Shown: positions 27,342 through 36,410, numbered from the stretch's first letter. The stretch is 64,000 nucleotides of DNA from Martinezella tropici (GCF_003287875.1 NZ_QMKK01000046.1:186001-250000); one strand, 5' to 3'. Notes: generated by a model from the sequence alone, not told the origin. Program-made: numbers and translations.

Positions 27342-27761
27342 ATGATCGTTCTGGACACGAATGTCGTATCGGAGCTGCAAGGGCGGCTGCATAGCGAACG
27401 CATATTGTCCTGGCTTGATAGCGTCGCCATCGAGGCCGTTTTTCTGACAACCATCACCATGGGCGAGATCCGGTTCGGACTGGAGCTCCTGGCTGACGGG
27501 AAGCGCAAGGCGGCATTGATTGCGGAGCTGGACGCGATAGAGGCAGAGTTTTCGGGCCGCGTTCTGGGATTTTCGAGCAATGCTGCCCATCAATACGGAA
27601 TAATCTCCGCTCAGCGCCACAAGATTGGGCGAAGGATGGAAACGAAGGACGCCATGATCGCCGCCATCTGCCTTGCAAACGGGGCGGCATTGGCGACGCG
27701 CAACACAAAAGACTTCGAGGGGCTTGATCTCGAACTCATAAACCCGTTTGAAGGCGGCTAG
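27342..27761 (+). CDS. PIN-domain toxin, FitB/VapC family
   Basis: 139-aa ribonuclease-type toxin. The acidic active-site set is complete: Asp5 in MIVLDTN, Glu42 in TMGEIRFG, Asp103 in TKDAMIAA and Asp124 in TRNTKDF. It would be neutralised by the antitoxin encoded just upstream. The pair lies between def and fmt, which are normally adjacent in rhizobia, pointing to an insertion. Confidence 0.9.
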   Translation: MIVLDTNVVSELQGRLHSERILSWLDSVAIEAVFLTTITMGEIRFGLELLADGKRKAALIAELDAIEAEFSGRVLGFSSNAAHQYGIISAQRHKIGRRMETKDAMIAAICLANGAALATRNTKDFEGLDLELINPFEGG

Positions 27762-27833
27762 CGTCTGACCCCGATGGCGCGTGCCGTCGCTACCGGGTCA
27801 TTCGAAACTTGATATCTCAGCCGGAGGGATCGC

Positions 27834-28781
27834 ATGTCGCTCAACATTATTTTCATGGGAACGCCCGAATTTTCCGTGCCGACACTGCGGTCCTTGATCG
27901 ATGCCGGACATAAGGTTCGCGCCGTTTACACGCAGCCACCGCGCCCGGGCGGTCGGCGCGGGCTCGACCTGCAGAAATCGCCGGTGCATCAGGCGGCCGA
28001 ATTGCTGGGCCTGCCGGTCTTCACGCCCGTCAACTTCAAGGATCCCGACGAACGCCAGCGCTTTCGCGATCTGAACGCCGATGTCGCCGTCGTCGTGGCG
28101 TACGGCCTGCTGCTGCCGGAGGCAATCCTGACCGGTACGCGCCTCGGCTGCTACAACGGTCATGCCTCTTTGCTGCCGCGCTGGCGTGGGGCCGCCCCCA
28201 TCCAGCGGGCGATCATGGCGGGCGACACCAAGACCGGCATGATGGTAATGAAGATGGACAAGGGTCTTGATACCGGGCCGGTCGCGTTAACGCGCGAGGT
28301 CGAGATCGGCGACGCCATGACTGCGGGTGAACTGCATGACAGGCTTATGCTCGTGGGTGCGAAGGCCATGGCCGAGGCCATGAACAAGCTGGAGCATGAC
28401 GAGCTGCCGCTGACCGCCCAATCATCCGAGGGCGTTCTCTATGCCGCAAAGATCGACAAGGGCGAAACCCGCATCGATTTCGGCAAGCCGGCGGCCGATG
28501 TTCACAATCATATTCGCGGCCTGTCGCCTTTTCCCGGTGCATGGTTCGAGGCCGACATCGCCGGTCGTCCCGAGCGCATCAAGGTTTTGGGCTCGGAATT
28601 GGCAGAGGGCAACGGAGCCTCCGGTCAGGTCCTGACGGATGATCTCGTCATTGCCTGCGCTTCCGGCGCCGTCAGGCTGACAAAGCTGCAGAAGGCCGGC
28701 GGCAAGCCCCTGGCAGCAGCCGATTTCCTGCGCGGAACGCCGATCGCGCCGGGCACCGTGCTCGCATCGGAGCAAGCCTGA
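27834..28781 (+). CDS. fmt: Methionyl-tRNA formyltransferase
   Basis: 315-aa enzyme that formylates initiator Met-tRNA using 10-formyl-THF. MGTPEFSVPTL opens the protein. The catalytic segment HASLLPRWRGAAPIQRAI, with preceding Asn-Gly instead of the commoner Asn-Ile/Val, and MDKGLDTGP are present, as is the C-terminal OB-like domain. GGAGG lies at 27822-27826. The stop overlaps the truA start by one base. Confidence 0.96.
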   Translation: MSLNIIFMGTPEFSVPTLRSLIDAGHKVRAVYTQPPRPGGRRGLDLQKSPVHQAAELLGLPVFTPVNFKDPDERQRFRDLNADVAVVVAYGLLLPEAILTGTRLGCYNGHASLLPRWRGAAPIQRAIMAGDTKTGMMVMKMDKGLDTGPVALTREVEIGDAMTAGELHDRLMLVGAKAMAEAMNKLEHDELPLTAQSSEGVLYAAKIDKGETRIDFGKPAADVHNHIRGLSPFPGAWFEADIAGRPERIKVLGSELAEGNGASGQVLTDDLVIACASGAVRLTKLQKAGGKPLAAADFLRGTPIAPGTVLASEQA

Positions 28782-29587
28782 TGCCGCGTTACAAAATGAC
28801 CGTCGAATATGACGGCATTCCCTATGTCGGCTGGCAGCGCCAGGAAAACGGCCCCTCCGTGCAGGGCGCGATCGAGGGCGCCATCCTGTCCTTGACGGGC
28901 GAGACGGTTTCGATCCGAGGAGCAGGGCGTACCGATTCCGGCGTGCATGCCATGGGTCAGGTCATGCATGCCGACCTCTCCAGGGAATGGAAGGCCTATA
29001 CGCTGCGCAATGCTCTGAATGCCCATCTCAAGCTTGCCGGTAACCGTATTGCCATTCTCGATATCGTCGAGGTCGACCAAAGCTTCGATGCGCGCTTTTC
29101 AGCCATTCGCCGCCACTATCTCTATCGCATCATCGCCCGCCGCGCGCCTCTCGCATTGGAAACCGGCCGTGCATGGTGGGTGCCGAAGGATATGGATCAC
29201 GAGGTCATGCATGCCGCGGCGCAGACCCTTGTGGGACGGCATGATTTCACCACCTTCCGTTCGGCACATTGCCAGGCGAATAGCCCGGTGCGCACGCTCG
29301 ATAGGCTGGACGTGACGCGCAGCGGCGAGCTGATCGAGATCCGCGCCACGGCGCAAAGCTTCCTGCACAACCAGATCCGCTCCTTCGCCGGCACCTTGAA
29401 GCTGGCGGGCGAGGGCAAATGGACGCCCGGCGATGTGCGCGCGGCGCTCGAAGCTAAGGATCGCAAGGCCTGTGGCCCTGTCGCCCCGCCGGACGGGCTC
29501 TATTTCATGCAGGTGGATTATCGCGACGATGCCGGTCTGCCGGGCGGCGAGAGGGAGGCTGCCGATGACGGTGACGATCTATCATAA
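28781..29587 (+). CDS. truA: tRNA pseudouridine(38-40) synthase
   Basis: 268-aa enzyme. KMTVEYDGIPYVGWQRQ is the typical N-terminus, GAGRTDSGVHA holds the catalytic Asp, and FLHNQIRSFAGTL is the conserved late motif (RxMVR equivalent). It is coupled to fmt through TGATG. Confidence 0.96.
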   Translation: MPRYKMTVEYDGIPYVGWQRQENGPSVQGAIEGAILSLTGETVSIRGAGRTDSGVHAMGQVMHADLSREWKAYTLRNALNAHLKLAGNRIAILDIVEVDQSFDARFSAIRRHYLYRIIARRAPLALETGRAWWVPKDMDHEVMHAAAQTLVGRHDFTTFRSAHCQANSPVRTLDRLDVTRSGELIEIRATAQSFLHNQIRSFAGTLKLAGEGKWTPGDVRAALEAKDRKACGPVAPPDGLYFMQVDYRDDAGLPGGEREAADDGDDLS

Positions 29588-29966
29588 CCCCGCTTGCGGC
29601 ACGTCGCGCAATACGCTGGCGATGATCCGGCAGTCCGGGGAGGAGCCCGTCGTCATCGAATATCTGAAGACGCCGCCCAGCCGGGAAGAGCTGGTGAAGC
29701 TCGTCTCCGCCATGGGTCTGACCGTGCGCGACGTTCTGAGGGAAAAGGGAACGCCCTATGACGAACTTGGTCTCGGCGACCTCGATCTCACCGACGATCA
29801 TCTGCTTGACCGGATGATCGAATATCCGATCCTGATCAATCGCCCGATCGTGGTCACGGAAAAGGGCGTGCGCCTCTGCCGTCCTTCCGAACGCGTGCTC
29901 GATATCTTGTCGAATCCGGATATCGGTCCCTTTGCCAAGGAAGATGGTGAGGTCGTGGTCCGGTAG
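29565..29966 (+). CDS. arsC: Arsenate reductase, glutaredoxin-dependent (ArsC family)
   Basis: 133-aa ArsC-fold protein. The catalytic Cys is in YHNPACGTSRNTL, and the active-site arginines appear in NRPIVVT and LCRPSERVL. It overlaps the last 23 bp of truA and has GAGGGAGG before ATG 29565. No arsR, acr3 or other ars gene is near, so it is a stand-alone arsenate reductase within a housekeeping operon. Confidence 0.92.
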   Translation: MTVTIYHNPACGTSRNTLAMIRQSGEEPVVIEYLKTPPSREELVKLVSAMGLTVRDVLREKGTPYDELGLGDLDLTDDHLLDRMIEYPILINRPIVVTEKGVRLCRPSERVLDILSNPDIGPFAKEDGEVVVR

Positions 29967-29975
29967 ACACGGGCC

Positions 29976-30575
29976 TCAACCCGGCGGATAAACCCCGAGG
30001 AAACGCTGCAGGAAATCCGTCAGCAGCAGGTTTGGAATGAGCAGCATCAGCGTCAGCGTGCCGACGAAAAGCGGATGCGTACCGCAGATCATCCTGAGGA
30101 TGCGCGCCAGCGCAAAGATGGTGGCCATCGTCAGCGCCAGCGATAAAAGTGCCGCCAAGGCCTTCGAACCGGGGACGAAGACGATCATGGCGACGAGCAA
30201 TGCGTTCAGATAATTCGCCGGCACGAAAAGCCAGTTCACCGTAACGACGATCGGGGTGAACTTGTCGCCGAAACGGAAGACCAAAAGCAATAAGCCAGCG
30301 AGAATGGGCGGTGTCAGCCAGTTCGCAGCCTCGACCAGCGCAAGACGCAGAAAGAAGGCGAGGCCGGTGGATGTTTCGGGCGGCATGGCCGTCAGATAGG
30401 CCTGCTGCCACCATAACCATGAAATGCCGATCGACGGCAGGCTCCAGAGGATGGCCCAGAAGGAGCGCAGCATGCCGCGGTCCGATATGTCCAGATACTG
30501 GAAGCCGCGCGCATCCATGCGGATCAGCAGCCATAGACCGGACAGATAATATTGGACTTCCCTAAAGGTCGGCAT
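29976..30575 (-). CDS. Conserved membrane protein of unknown function
   Basis: 199 aa with about five hydrophobic segments (around residues 38-60, 85-105, 110-135, 135-160, 170-192). I recognise no motif. It overlaps the dapE 3' end by 14 bp on the same strand and is likely co-translated, but nothing ties it to lysine synthesis. The stop is only 9 bp from the convergent arsC stop, leaving no room for a terminator. Confidence 0.8.
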   Translation of the reverse strand: MPTFREVQYYLSGLWLLIRMDARGFQYLDISDRGMLRSFWAILWSLPSIGISWLWWQQAYLTAMPPETSTGLAFFLRLALVEAANWLTPPILAGLLLLVFRFGDKFTPIVVTVNWLFVPANYLNALLVAMIVFVPGSKALAALLSLALTMATIFALARILRMICGTHPLFVGTLTLMLLIPNLLLTDFLQRFLGVYPPG

Positions 30576-31755
30576 TCTCGAACCAGCGCTGGATGAAGGT
30601 CTGGTAGATCTCGGTCAATGTTTCGAGATCCGAGAGCGCCACCCGTTCGTCGACCATATGCATGGTCTGGCCGACAAGCCCGAATTCCACGACGGGGCAG
30701 TAGTCCTTGATGAAGCGTGCGTCGGACGTGCCGCCGGTGGTCGACAGCGCCGGCCTTTGACCGGTGATGTTTTCGATGGCGGAGGAGAGCGAGGCGATCA
30801 GCGCATTGTTGCGCGTCAGGAAGACCTGGCTCGGACGCTCCGACCAGACGATGTCGTATTTCGCCGGCGGACGGCCGGGGCGCAGCGTCTGATCTGCCGC
30901 GGCCGCATCCAGGCGTGCGATGATTTCAGCCTTCAGCGTATCGGCAGTCCATGTGTCGTTGAAGCGGATGTTGAAGGCAGCGGTTGCCTTGGCGGGAATG
31001 ACGTTGGTGGCGGCATTACCGACGTCGATGCTTGTCACTTCGAGGTTCGACGGCTGGAAGCTGTCCGTACCCGCATCAAAGGGTGGATCGAGCAGCGCTT
31101 CCGTCAGCTTGATGATGCTGCGTACCGGGTTGTCGGCAAGATGCGGATAGGCGGCGTGGCCTTGAACCCCGTGAACGGTGATGGTGCCGGAGATCGAACC
31201 GCGGCGGCCGATCTTGATCATGTCGCCGAGCCGGTCGGGGTTGGTCGGTTCGCCGACGAGCGAGGCATCCCATGTCTCGCCGCGCTCGGCCGCCCATTGC
31301 AGCAGCTTGACCGTGCCGTTGATTGCTGGCCCTTCTTCGTCGCCGGTGATGAGGAAGGAGATCGAGCCGGCGGGCTTGCCATGCTTCTCGATATGACGCG
31401 CAACCGCTGCCACGAAGCAGGCAATGCCGCCCTTCATGTCGACGGCGCCACGGCCGAAAAGCTCGCCATCGGCGATTTCGGCGGCAAAGGGCGGGTGGCT
31501 CCAGGAAGCGGCATCGCCGACCGGAACGACATCCGTATGGCCGGCGAACATCAGATGCGGTCCGTCTGTGCCGAGCCGCGCATAGAGATTTTCGATATCG
31601 GGCGTTCCCGGCTCGCTCGCCGTCATGCGCTCGATCTTGAAGCCAAGCGGTGCGAGCATGTCGGCAAGCGCGGTCAGCGCGCCACCCTCGGCAGGGGTAA
31701 CGGAGGCGCAGCGGATCAGGGTCTGCAGGTTTGTGATGGGATTGGTAACAGTCAT
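30562..31755 (-). CDS. dapE: Succinyl-diaminopimelate desuccinylase
   Basis: 397-aa di-zinc M20 peptidase-family enzyme of lysine and peptidoglycan precursor synthesis. Metal-site motifs are FAGHTDVVPVGD, GAVDMKGGIACF and TGDEEGPAINGT. ATG 31755 is preferred over a TTG at 31797; neither has a good binding site. It follows dapD on the same strand with a 158-bp gap. Confidence 0.95.
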   Translation of the reverse strand: MTVTNPITNLQTLIRCASVTPAEGGALTALADMLAPLGFKIERMTASEPGTPDIENLYARLGTDGPHLMFAGHTDVVPVGDAASWSHPPFAAEIADGELFGRGAVDMKGGIACFVAAVARHIEKHGKPAGSISFLITGDEEGPAINGTVKLLQWAAERGETWDASLVGEPTNPDRLGDMIKIGRRGSISGTITVHGVQGHAAYPHLADNPVRSIIKLTEALLDPPFDAGTDSFQPSNLEVTSIDVGNAATNVIPAKATAAFNIRFNDTWTADTLKAEIIARLDAAAADQTLRPGRPPAKYDIVWSERPSQVFLTRNNALIASLSSAIENITGQRPALSTTGGTSDARFIKDYCPVVEFGLVGQTMHMVDERVALSDLETLTEIYQTFIQRWFENADL

Positions 31756-31872
31756 CGGAGGCAACTTATCCGGCGGGAAATGGCAAAGCGATGGCAAAGG
31801 ATCGGTGACGACTCGAAAATCTTTGCAGCGATTCCAGCAATCGCACAGGCATGCTCACCCGGCAAGCATGAG

Positions 31873-31900
31873 GGAAGCGCGATATGGCAACCGCGCTTCC
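31873..31900. terminator. Hairpin between dapD and dapE
   Basis: GGAAGCGCG and CGCGCTTCC form a perfect 9-bp stem with a 10-nt loop, just after the dapD stop. There is no T-tract; it may be an mRNA-stabilising hairpin or a partial terminator within the dapD-dapE unit. Confidence 0.4.
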
Positions 31901-31913
31901 GAAAATTCCAAAA

Positions 31914-32771
31914 TCAGTCGCGCAGCAGCTCGTTGATGCCGGTCTTCGAGCGGGTCTTTTCATCGACGCGCTTGACGATGACGGCGCAATAGAGGCTCGG
32001 AGCCGGCTGGCCGTTCGCCATGGTATTGCCGCTCGGCAGCGCGCCGGCGACGACGACCGAGTACGGCGGAACTTCGCCATAGGTGATCTCGCCGGTGGCG
32101 CGATCGACGATCTTGGTGGACTTGCCGATGAACACGCCCATGCCGAGCACCGAACCTTCACGGATGATGCAGCCTTCGACGACTTCGGAGCGGGCGCCGA
32201 TGAAGCAATTGTCTTCGATGATGGTCGGGCCGGCCTGCATCGGCTCCAGCACGCCGCCGATGCCGACGCCGCCGGAAAGATGCACATGCTTGCCGATCTG
32301 GGCGCAGGAGCCGACCGTCGCCCAGGTGTCAACCATGGTGCCTTCCCCGACATAGGCGCCGAGATTGACGAAGGACGGCATCAGGATAGCGTTGGGGGCG
32401 ATATAGGCGGAATGACGCACGACGGCGTTCGGCACGGCGCGGAAGCCGGCTTCGCGGAAGCGGTTTTCACCCCAGCCTTCGAACTTCGAGGGAACCTTGT
32501 CCCACCAGGTGGCGCCGCCGGAGCCGCCTTCGACGATCTTCATATCGTTGAGGCGGAAGGAGAGCAGAACCGCTTTCTTGAGCCATTGGTTGACGATCCA
32601 GTTACCGTCAGCGCCACGCTCGGCGACGCGAACCTTGCCGCTATCGAGGAGATTGAGCGCCGTCTCGACGGAGTCGCGCACTTCGCCGCGCGTCGACGTG
32701 TTCACATTGTCGCGATTGTCGAAGGCGGCCTCGATGGACTTTTCGAGGGAGGCGAGATCGTTAGCGCTCAT
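31914..32771 (-). CDS. dapD: 2,3,4,5-tetrahydropyridine-2,6-dicarboxylate N-succinyltransferase
   Basis: 285-aa left-handed beta-helix acyltransferase of the succinylase branch of lysine synthesis, supplying the substrate chain that ends in DapE. Hexapeptide repeats run through residues about 110-220 (NAILMPSFVNLGAYVGEG, VHLSGGVGIGGVLEP and following). AAGGA lies before ATG 32771. Confidence 0.97.
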   Translation of the reverse strand: MSANDLASLEKSIEAAFDNRDNVNTSTRGEVRDSVETALNLLDSGKVRVAERGADGNWIVNQWLKKAVLLSFRLNDMKIVEGGSGGATWWDKVPSKFEGWGENRFREAGFRAVPNAVVRHSAYIAPNAILMPSFVNLGAYVGEGTMVDTWATVGSCAQIGKHVHLSGGVGIGGVLEPMQAGPTIIEDNCFIGARSEVVEGCIIREGSVLGMGVFIGKSTKIVDRATGEITYGEVPPYSVVVAGALPSGNTMANGQPAPSLYCAVIVKRVDEKTRSKTGINELLRD

Positions 32772-32985
32772 GGGAATTCCTTAAAACGTCAGTGCCTATC
32801 GTGATTTCCGGCAAGGGTCCGGAAGCGGTCGATTGGTCCTATAGCATGGAGTTTGAAAATGGAATGTCTTTTCCGCGCCGATTGAGCTTGGATTCAAGGC
32901 GTTGTAGGGGCATATGCAAGAGCTTGGCGGTTTTCGTCCAAGGACGGGAACGGCCCGTCGTGATCGTTTCGAAAGGCATGAATAG

Positions 32986-33858
32986 ATGAGCAAGGCGAAG
33001 AGCGGCAGGCTGAGGCGTAAGGACGGGGTTTGGGACCCGTTGAAGACGAGCTCGGCGGACAAGCAACGGGCCGAGTCGGTGCCGCGCACGCCGCAGTCGA
33101 TGTCGCCGTCCTACCGTCTTGCCTATGCCGATGAGGATTTCCTGTGCCGTGAGGAACTGCGGCCGATCCGCTTGCAGCTGGAGCTGCTGAAGACCGAAAT
33201 GTCGCTCACCGAGCGTGGCATCAAATCGACCGTCGTCATGTTCGGTGGCGCGCGCATTCCCGCCCCCGGCACCAATGCCTGGGCCGCCCGCAACGAGGTG
33301 CAGCGCGCCAATCTCGAAGCGGCATCGGTCTATTATGAAGAGGCACGCAAGTTCGCCCGGCTTTGCTCCCGCTATTCCGCCGGCTTCGATTTCCATGAAT
33401 ATGTCGTCGTCACCGGCGGCGGCCCAGGCGTGATGGAAGCAGGCAATCGCGGCGCGGCCGAAGAAGGAGCGCCCTCGATCGGCCTCAATATCGTGTTGCC
33501 GCACGAGCAGGCACCGAATGCCTATGTGACGCCGGAACTCAGCTTCAATTTCCACTATTTCGCGATCCGCAAGATGCATTTCATGGTGCGCGCCAAGGCG
33601 ATCGCGGTATTTCCGGGCGGCTTCGGCACGCTCGACGAATTGTTCGAGTGCCTGACGCTGATCCAGACCGGCCGCATGGAGCGCCTGCCGCTCATCCTCT
33701 TCGGCGAGAAGTTCTGGCGCAGCATCATCAATTTCGAAGCGCTGGCGGAGTTCGGCACCATCGCGCCAGACGATGTCAACCTGATCAGCTTCGTCGATAC
33801 CGCAGACGAGGCCTGGAAGATCGTCGCGGATTTCTACGAGCACGATAACGGGCACTGA
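32986..33858 (+). CDS. LOG-family protein (cytokinin riboside 5'-monophosphate phosphoribohydrolase-like)
   Basis: 290-aa Rossmann-fold protein, formerly annotated 'lysine decarboxylase family'. GGGPGVMEAGNRGA and PGGFGTLDELFE (near residue 211) form the GGxGTxxE nucleotide-binding signature of LOG enzymes. The N-terminal 80 residues precede the LOG domain, as in the longer LOG type. Some members release free cytokinin bases from nucleotides, which would matter in a plant-associated bacterium, but others hydrolyse AMP in general. It is divergent from dapD. Confidence 0.88.
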   Translation: MSKAKSGRLRRKDGVWDPLKTSSADKQRAESVPRTPQSMSPSYRLAYADEDFLCREELRPIRLQLELLKTEMSLTERGIKSTVVMFGGARIPAPGTNAWAARNEVQRANLEAASVYYEEARKFARLCSRYSAGFDFHEYVVVTGGGPGVMEAGNRGAAEEGAPSIGLNIVLPHEQAPNAYVTPELSFNFHYFAIRKMHFMVRAKAIAVFPGGFGTLDELFECLTLIQTGRMERLPLILFGEKFWRSIINFEALAEFGTIAPDDVNLISFVDTADEAWKIVADFYEHDNGH

Positions 33859-33867
33859 CAAGGAGAA

Positions 33868-33895
33868 GCCCGCCGTCGCATGGGCGAGGGCGGGC
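33868..33895 (+). terminator. GC-rich hairpin after the LOG gene
   Basis: GCCCGCC and GGCGGGC pair around an inner partly paired loop (TCGC/GCGA), 10 bp after the LOG stop and between convergent genes. No T-tract follows. Confidence 0.5.
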
Positions 33896-33920
33896 TCCCG
33901 GAGCGGACTGATCGATCGGT

Positions 33921-34556
33921 TTACAGCAGTGGGCGGTTCGGCATGTCGTCCAGCGAGATCACGCCGTCATGGTTGCGATCCATACGGTCGAAGAGCTTGT
34001 TGGCGGCGTCTTCGGCTTCCTGCTTGCTGATCTGGCCGTTTTCATCCTTGTCGATGCGATGGAACATCATCATTCCGCGCATCATGCCTGCTTCGTGCAT
34101 GAAGCGGCCATGGTGTCCGTGATGGCGTGGTCCATTATTGCCGCCATTGTCGTCGGCCCCAGCCTGATCGCCCTTGCTCTGATCGTTCTGGGCCCGACTA
34201 TTGCCCTGATCGCCATCTGCCTTGGCGCGCTCGGCCTTCCATTCCTTGATGCGTTCCTGGCGATAGGCGCGCAATTCGCCGGGGGTGATTTCGCCGTCGT
34301 GATTCGTGTCGATCTGGTCGAAAATCTTGTCGACGCCGGCCTTCACCTCATCCCGCGTGACCTTCGTGTCGCCGGGCTGGCCGAATTGCTTCAGCATGCG
34401 CACATAGACGATTTCCGGTGAAAAGCGTGGTCCGTGCCAGCGTCCGCCGTGCCCGCCCCGTGCTTCCTCGCTCTGCGCTGCAAAGCTTGCCTGGGCGGCA
34501 GCACCCACCAGAAGGGCGGCGGAAAGTCCTGCAAGAAGAAATTTTTTCCCGTTCAT
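33921..34556 (-). CDS. Secreted EF-hand calcium-binding protein
   Basis: 211-aa protein with a cleavable signal peptide (MNGKKFLLAGLSAALLVGAA, then QASFA). Three EF-hand loops are readable: DTNHDGEITPGE, DKDENGQISKQE and DRNHDGVISLDD. They are separated by a low-complexity Asp/Asn/Gly/His region at about residues 110-150. It should be periplasmic. It is reminiscent of rhizobial calsymin-type proteins but much smaller; no enzymatic domain is seen. Confidence 0.9.
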   Translation of the reverse strand: MNGKKFLLAGLSAALLVGAAAQASFAAQSEEARGGHGGRWHGPRFSPEIVYVRMLKQFGQPGDTKVTRDEVKAGVDKIFDQIDTNHDGEITPGELRAYRQERIKEWKAERAKADGDQGNSRAQNDQSKGDQAGADDNGGNNGPRHHGHHGRFMHEAGMMRGMMMFHRIDKDENGQISKQEAEDAANKLFDRMDRNHDGVISLDDMPNRPLL

Positions 34557-34669
34557 CGTTTTTCCTTTCGTGTCGAGGAATGGTCAAACGATACGGCTGA
34601 TGGTCGAAAGCGACCAATTAAACCTCTGTAAGGCGGATGAAACTTTCGTAACCCCGCCCTGATGAGTGG

Positions 34670-35374
34670 TTAAATCAACGCTTTGAGGAAGCTCGTCAGG
34701 TCGTCGGTTACATAGTCGATATGATCGTCCTCGCCCGTGGTGCGCTCCCACCATTCGACGACGGTCGTCTCGAGGTTTTGGGGCACCAGCAGTACGGTTT
34801 TCATGCCAAGTGCCTTGGGCACGGTGAGATTGCGCGGCAGGTCCTCGAACATGGCTGCTCTCTTCGTGTCCACGCGGTTGAGGCTCATGAACTTGTCATA
34901 GGTCGAGCCGGCGGGTTTCGGCACGTAGTCGGCCGCAACGATATCGAAAATGTCGTCGAAACTGTCGAGAATGCCGAGCGCACCGGCCGTCGCCTGGGCA
35001 TGCTTGACGCTGCCGTTGGTGAAGATGAACTTGCGTCCCGGCAGCGCTTTGATGGCGGCGGCCAGCTCCGGCTGCGGCATCAGCGCCGAATAGTCGATCG
35101 CATGCGCCTTTTCGAGAAAATCATTGGGGTCGATTCCGTGATGGATCATCAATCCCTGCAGGGTCGTGCCGTGCTCGAGGTAATATTGCTTCTGCAGCTT
35201 GCGCGCGTCCTCCCTCTCCATCTGGAGGAGGGTGGAGACATAGGCGGTCATGTTCTTGTCGATCTGGGCGAAGAGATCGACATGATGCGGATAGAGCGTG
35301 TTGTCGAGATCGAATACCCAATCGCGGATATCGGAGAAATCTGACGGTTCGGATAGTGTTTTTGCGCGGTTCAT
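34670..35374 (-). CDS. HAD-family pyrimidine 5'-nucleotidase
   Basis: 234-aa HAD phosphatase. The nucleophile motif is WVFDLDNTLYPH, motif II is FIFTNGS, and the late AAMFEDLPRNL is motif IV. DLDNTLYP and the cap sequence match the TIGR01993 (yeast SDT1/PHM8-like) pyrimidine nucleotidases. It lies between the EF-hand gene and argB, a region where rhizobia often carry it. Confidence 0.9.
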   Translation of the reverse strand: MNRAKTLSEPSDFSDIRDWVFDLDNTLYPHHVDLFAQIDKNMTAYVSTLLQMEREDARKLQKQYYLEHGTTLQGLMIHHGIDPNDFLEKAHAIDYSALMPQPELAAAIKALPGRKFIFTNGSVKHAQATAGALGILDSFDDIFDIVAADYVPKPAGSTYDKFMSLNRVDTKRAAMFEDLPRNLTVPKALGMKTVLLVPQNLETTVVEWWERTTGEDDHIDYVTDDLTSFLKALI

Positions 35375-35591
35375 GGAGAGCTTATCGCACGCTCTCTCCT
35401 GAAAGGGGAAGGAAAATATACATGCCGCAGCATGCTGACCATATCGAGGAGATTGCCGTCCACTTCAATGCCAGCTATGATTTTACTATTGATTTCCGGG
35501 CTTTTACTCTATTTTTCATGTGAGGGAGGGCTTACGCTTTCTTGGGTTATGGAGAGAAACTTGCCCGGCCGGGCTTTTCGGAGGGGATACG

Positions 35592-36362
35592 ATGAGTCAG
35601 GTGGAAAAGGCACAGGAATTCGCGCGGCTGCACAAGAAGGGTGAGCCGGTGATCCTTTTCAATATATGGGATGCAGGCTCCGCCAAGGCCGTTACGGAAG
35701 CGGGTGCGAAGGCGCTGGCGACGGGAAGCTGGTCGGTTGCCGCGGCCAATGGTTTCGGCGACGGTCAGGCGATACCCTTGTCGCTGCTGGCGGTGACCGC
35801 CAAGCTGATCTCGGTGACGAGCCCGCTGCCCCTGTCGGTCGATTTCGAGGGCGGTTATGCCGTCGAACCCGAAGACGTCGCCGCCAATGTCGAAAAGATC
35901 ATGGACCACGGCGCCGTCGGCATCAATTTCGAGGATCAGGTGATCGGCGGCCAGGGCGTTCACCCCATCGAGACGCAGGCGGCACGCATCCGCGCAATCC
36001 GCGACATGGCCGATCGCCGCGAGATGCCGTTGTTCATCAACGCCCGCACCGATCTGTTCCTGCAGGAAAGCGATACGGCGCATCATCAACTCCTGCTGGA
36101 TGATGCCTTCCGTCGCGCCGATGCTTTTGCCGAAGCGGGTGCCAGCGGCTTCTTCGCGCCCGGGTTGGTCGATCCGGAATTGATCGGCGCGCTCTGCGAA
36201 CGCTCCCCTCTGCCCGTCAACATCATGGTGCGTCCGACCACGCCCGATAACGAGACGATGGCAAGATTGGGCGTCAGCCGCATAAGCTATGGGCCAGCGC
36301 CCTACCGATCGGTCATGGGAATGTTGAAAAGCGAGGCCGAAGCCATCTACCGGCCGTCCTGA
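35592..36362 (+). CDS. Isocitrate lyase / PEP mutase superfamily protein
   Basis: 256-aa TIM-barrel enzyme. FNIWDAGSAKAVTEAGAKALATGS opens the barrel, SVDFEGGYAVEPEDVAANV carries metal-binding acids, and GINFEDQV follows. The KKCGH loop of isocitrate lyase is absent, so a PEP mutase-like or oxaloacetate decarboxylase-like hydrolase/lyase is more likely; the substrate is unknown. GAGGGG lies 5 bp before ATG 35592. The 216 bp upstream hold no other gene I can support. Confidence 0.85.
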   Translation: MSQVEKAQEFARLHKKGEPVILFNIWDAGSAKAVTEAGAKALATGSWSVAAANGFGDGQAIPLSLLAVTAKLISVTSPLPLSVDFEGGYAVEPEDVAANVEKIMDHGAVGINFEDQVIGGQGVHPIETQAARIRAIRDMADRREMPLFINARTDLFLQESDTAHHQLLLDDAFRRADAFAEAGASGFFAPGLVDPELIGALCERSPLPVNIMVRPTTPDNETMARLGVSRISYGPAPYRSVMGMLKSEAEAIYRPS

Positions 36363-36371
36363 ACGGCCTGG

Positions 36372-36402
36372 AGGCGCTCCACAGCTCTTCCGCGGAGCGC
36401 CT
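36372..36402. terminator. Hairpin between the PEP-mutase-like gene and argB
   Basis: AGGCGCTCC and GGAGCGCCT form a 9-bp stem with a 13-nt loop between two convergent genes, 10 bp from either stop. No clear T-tract. Confidence 0.5.
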
Positions 36403-36410
36403 GAACCGCA

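Noticed and set aside
30658..31992. 444-codon plus-strand frame opposite dapE
   Set aside because: No domain, covers dapE and part of dapD in antisense.
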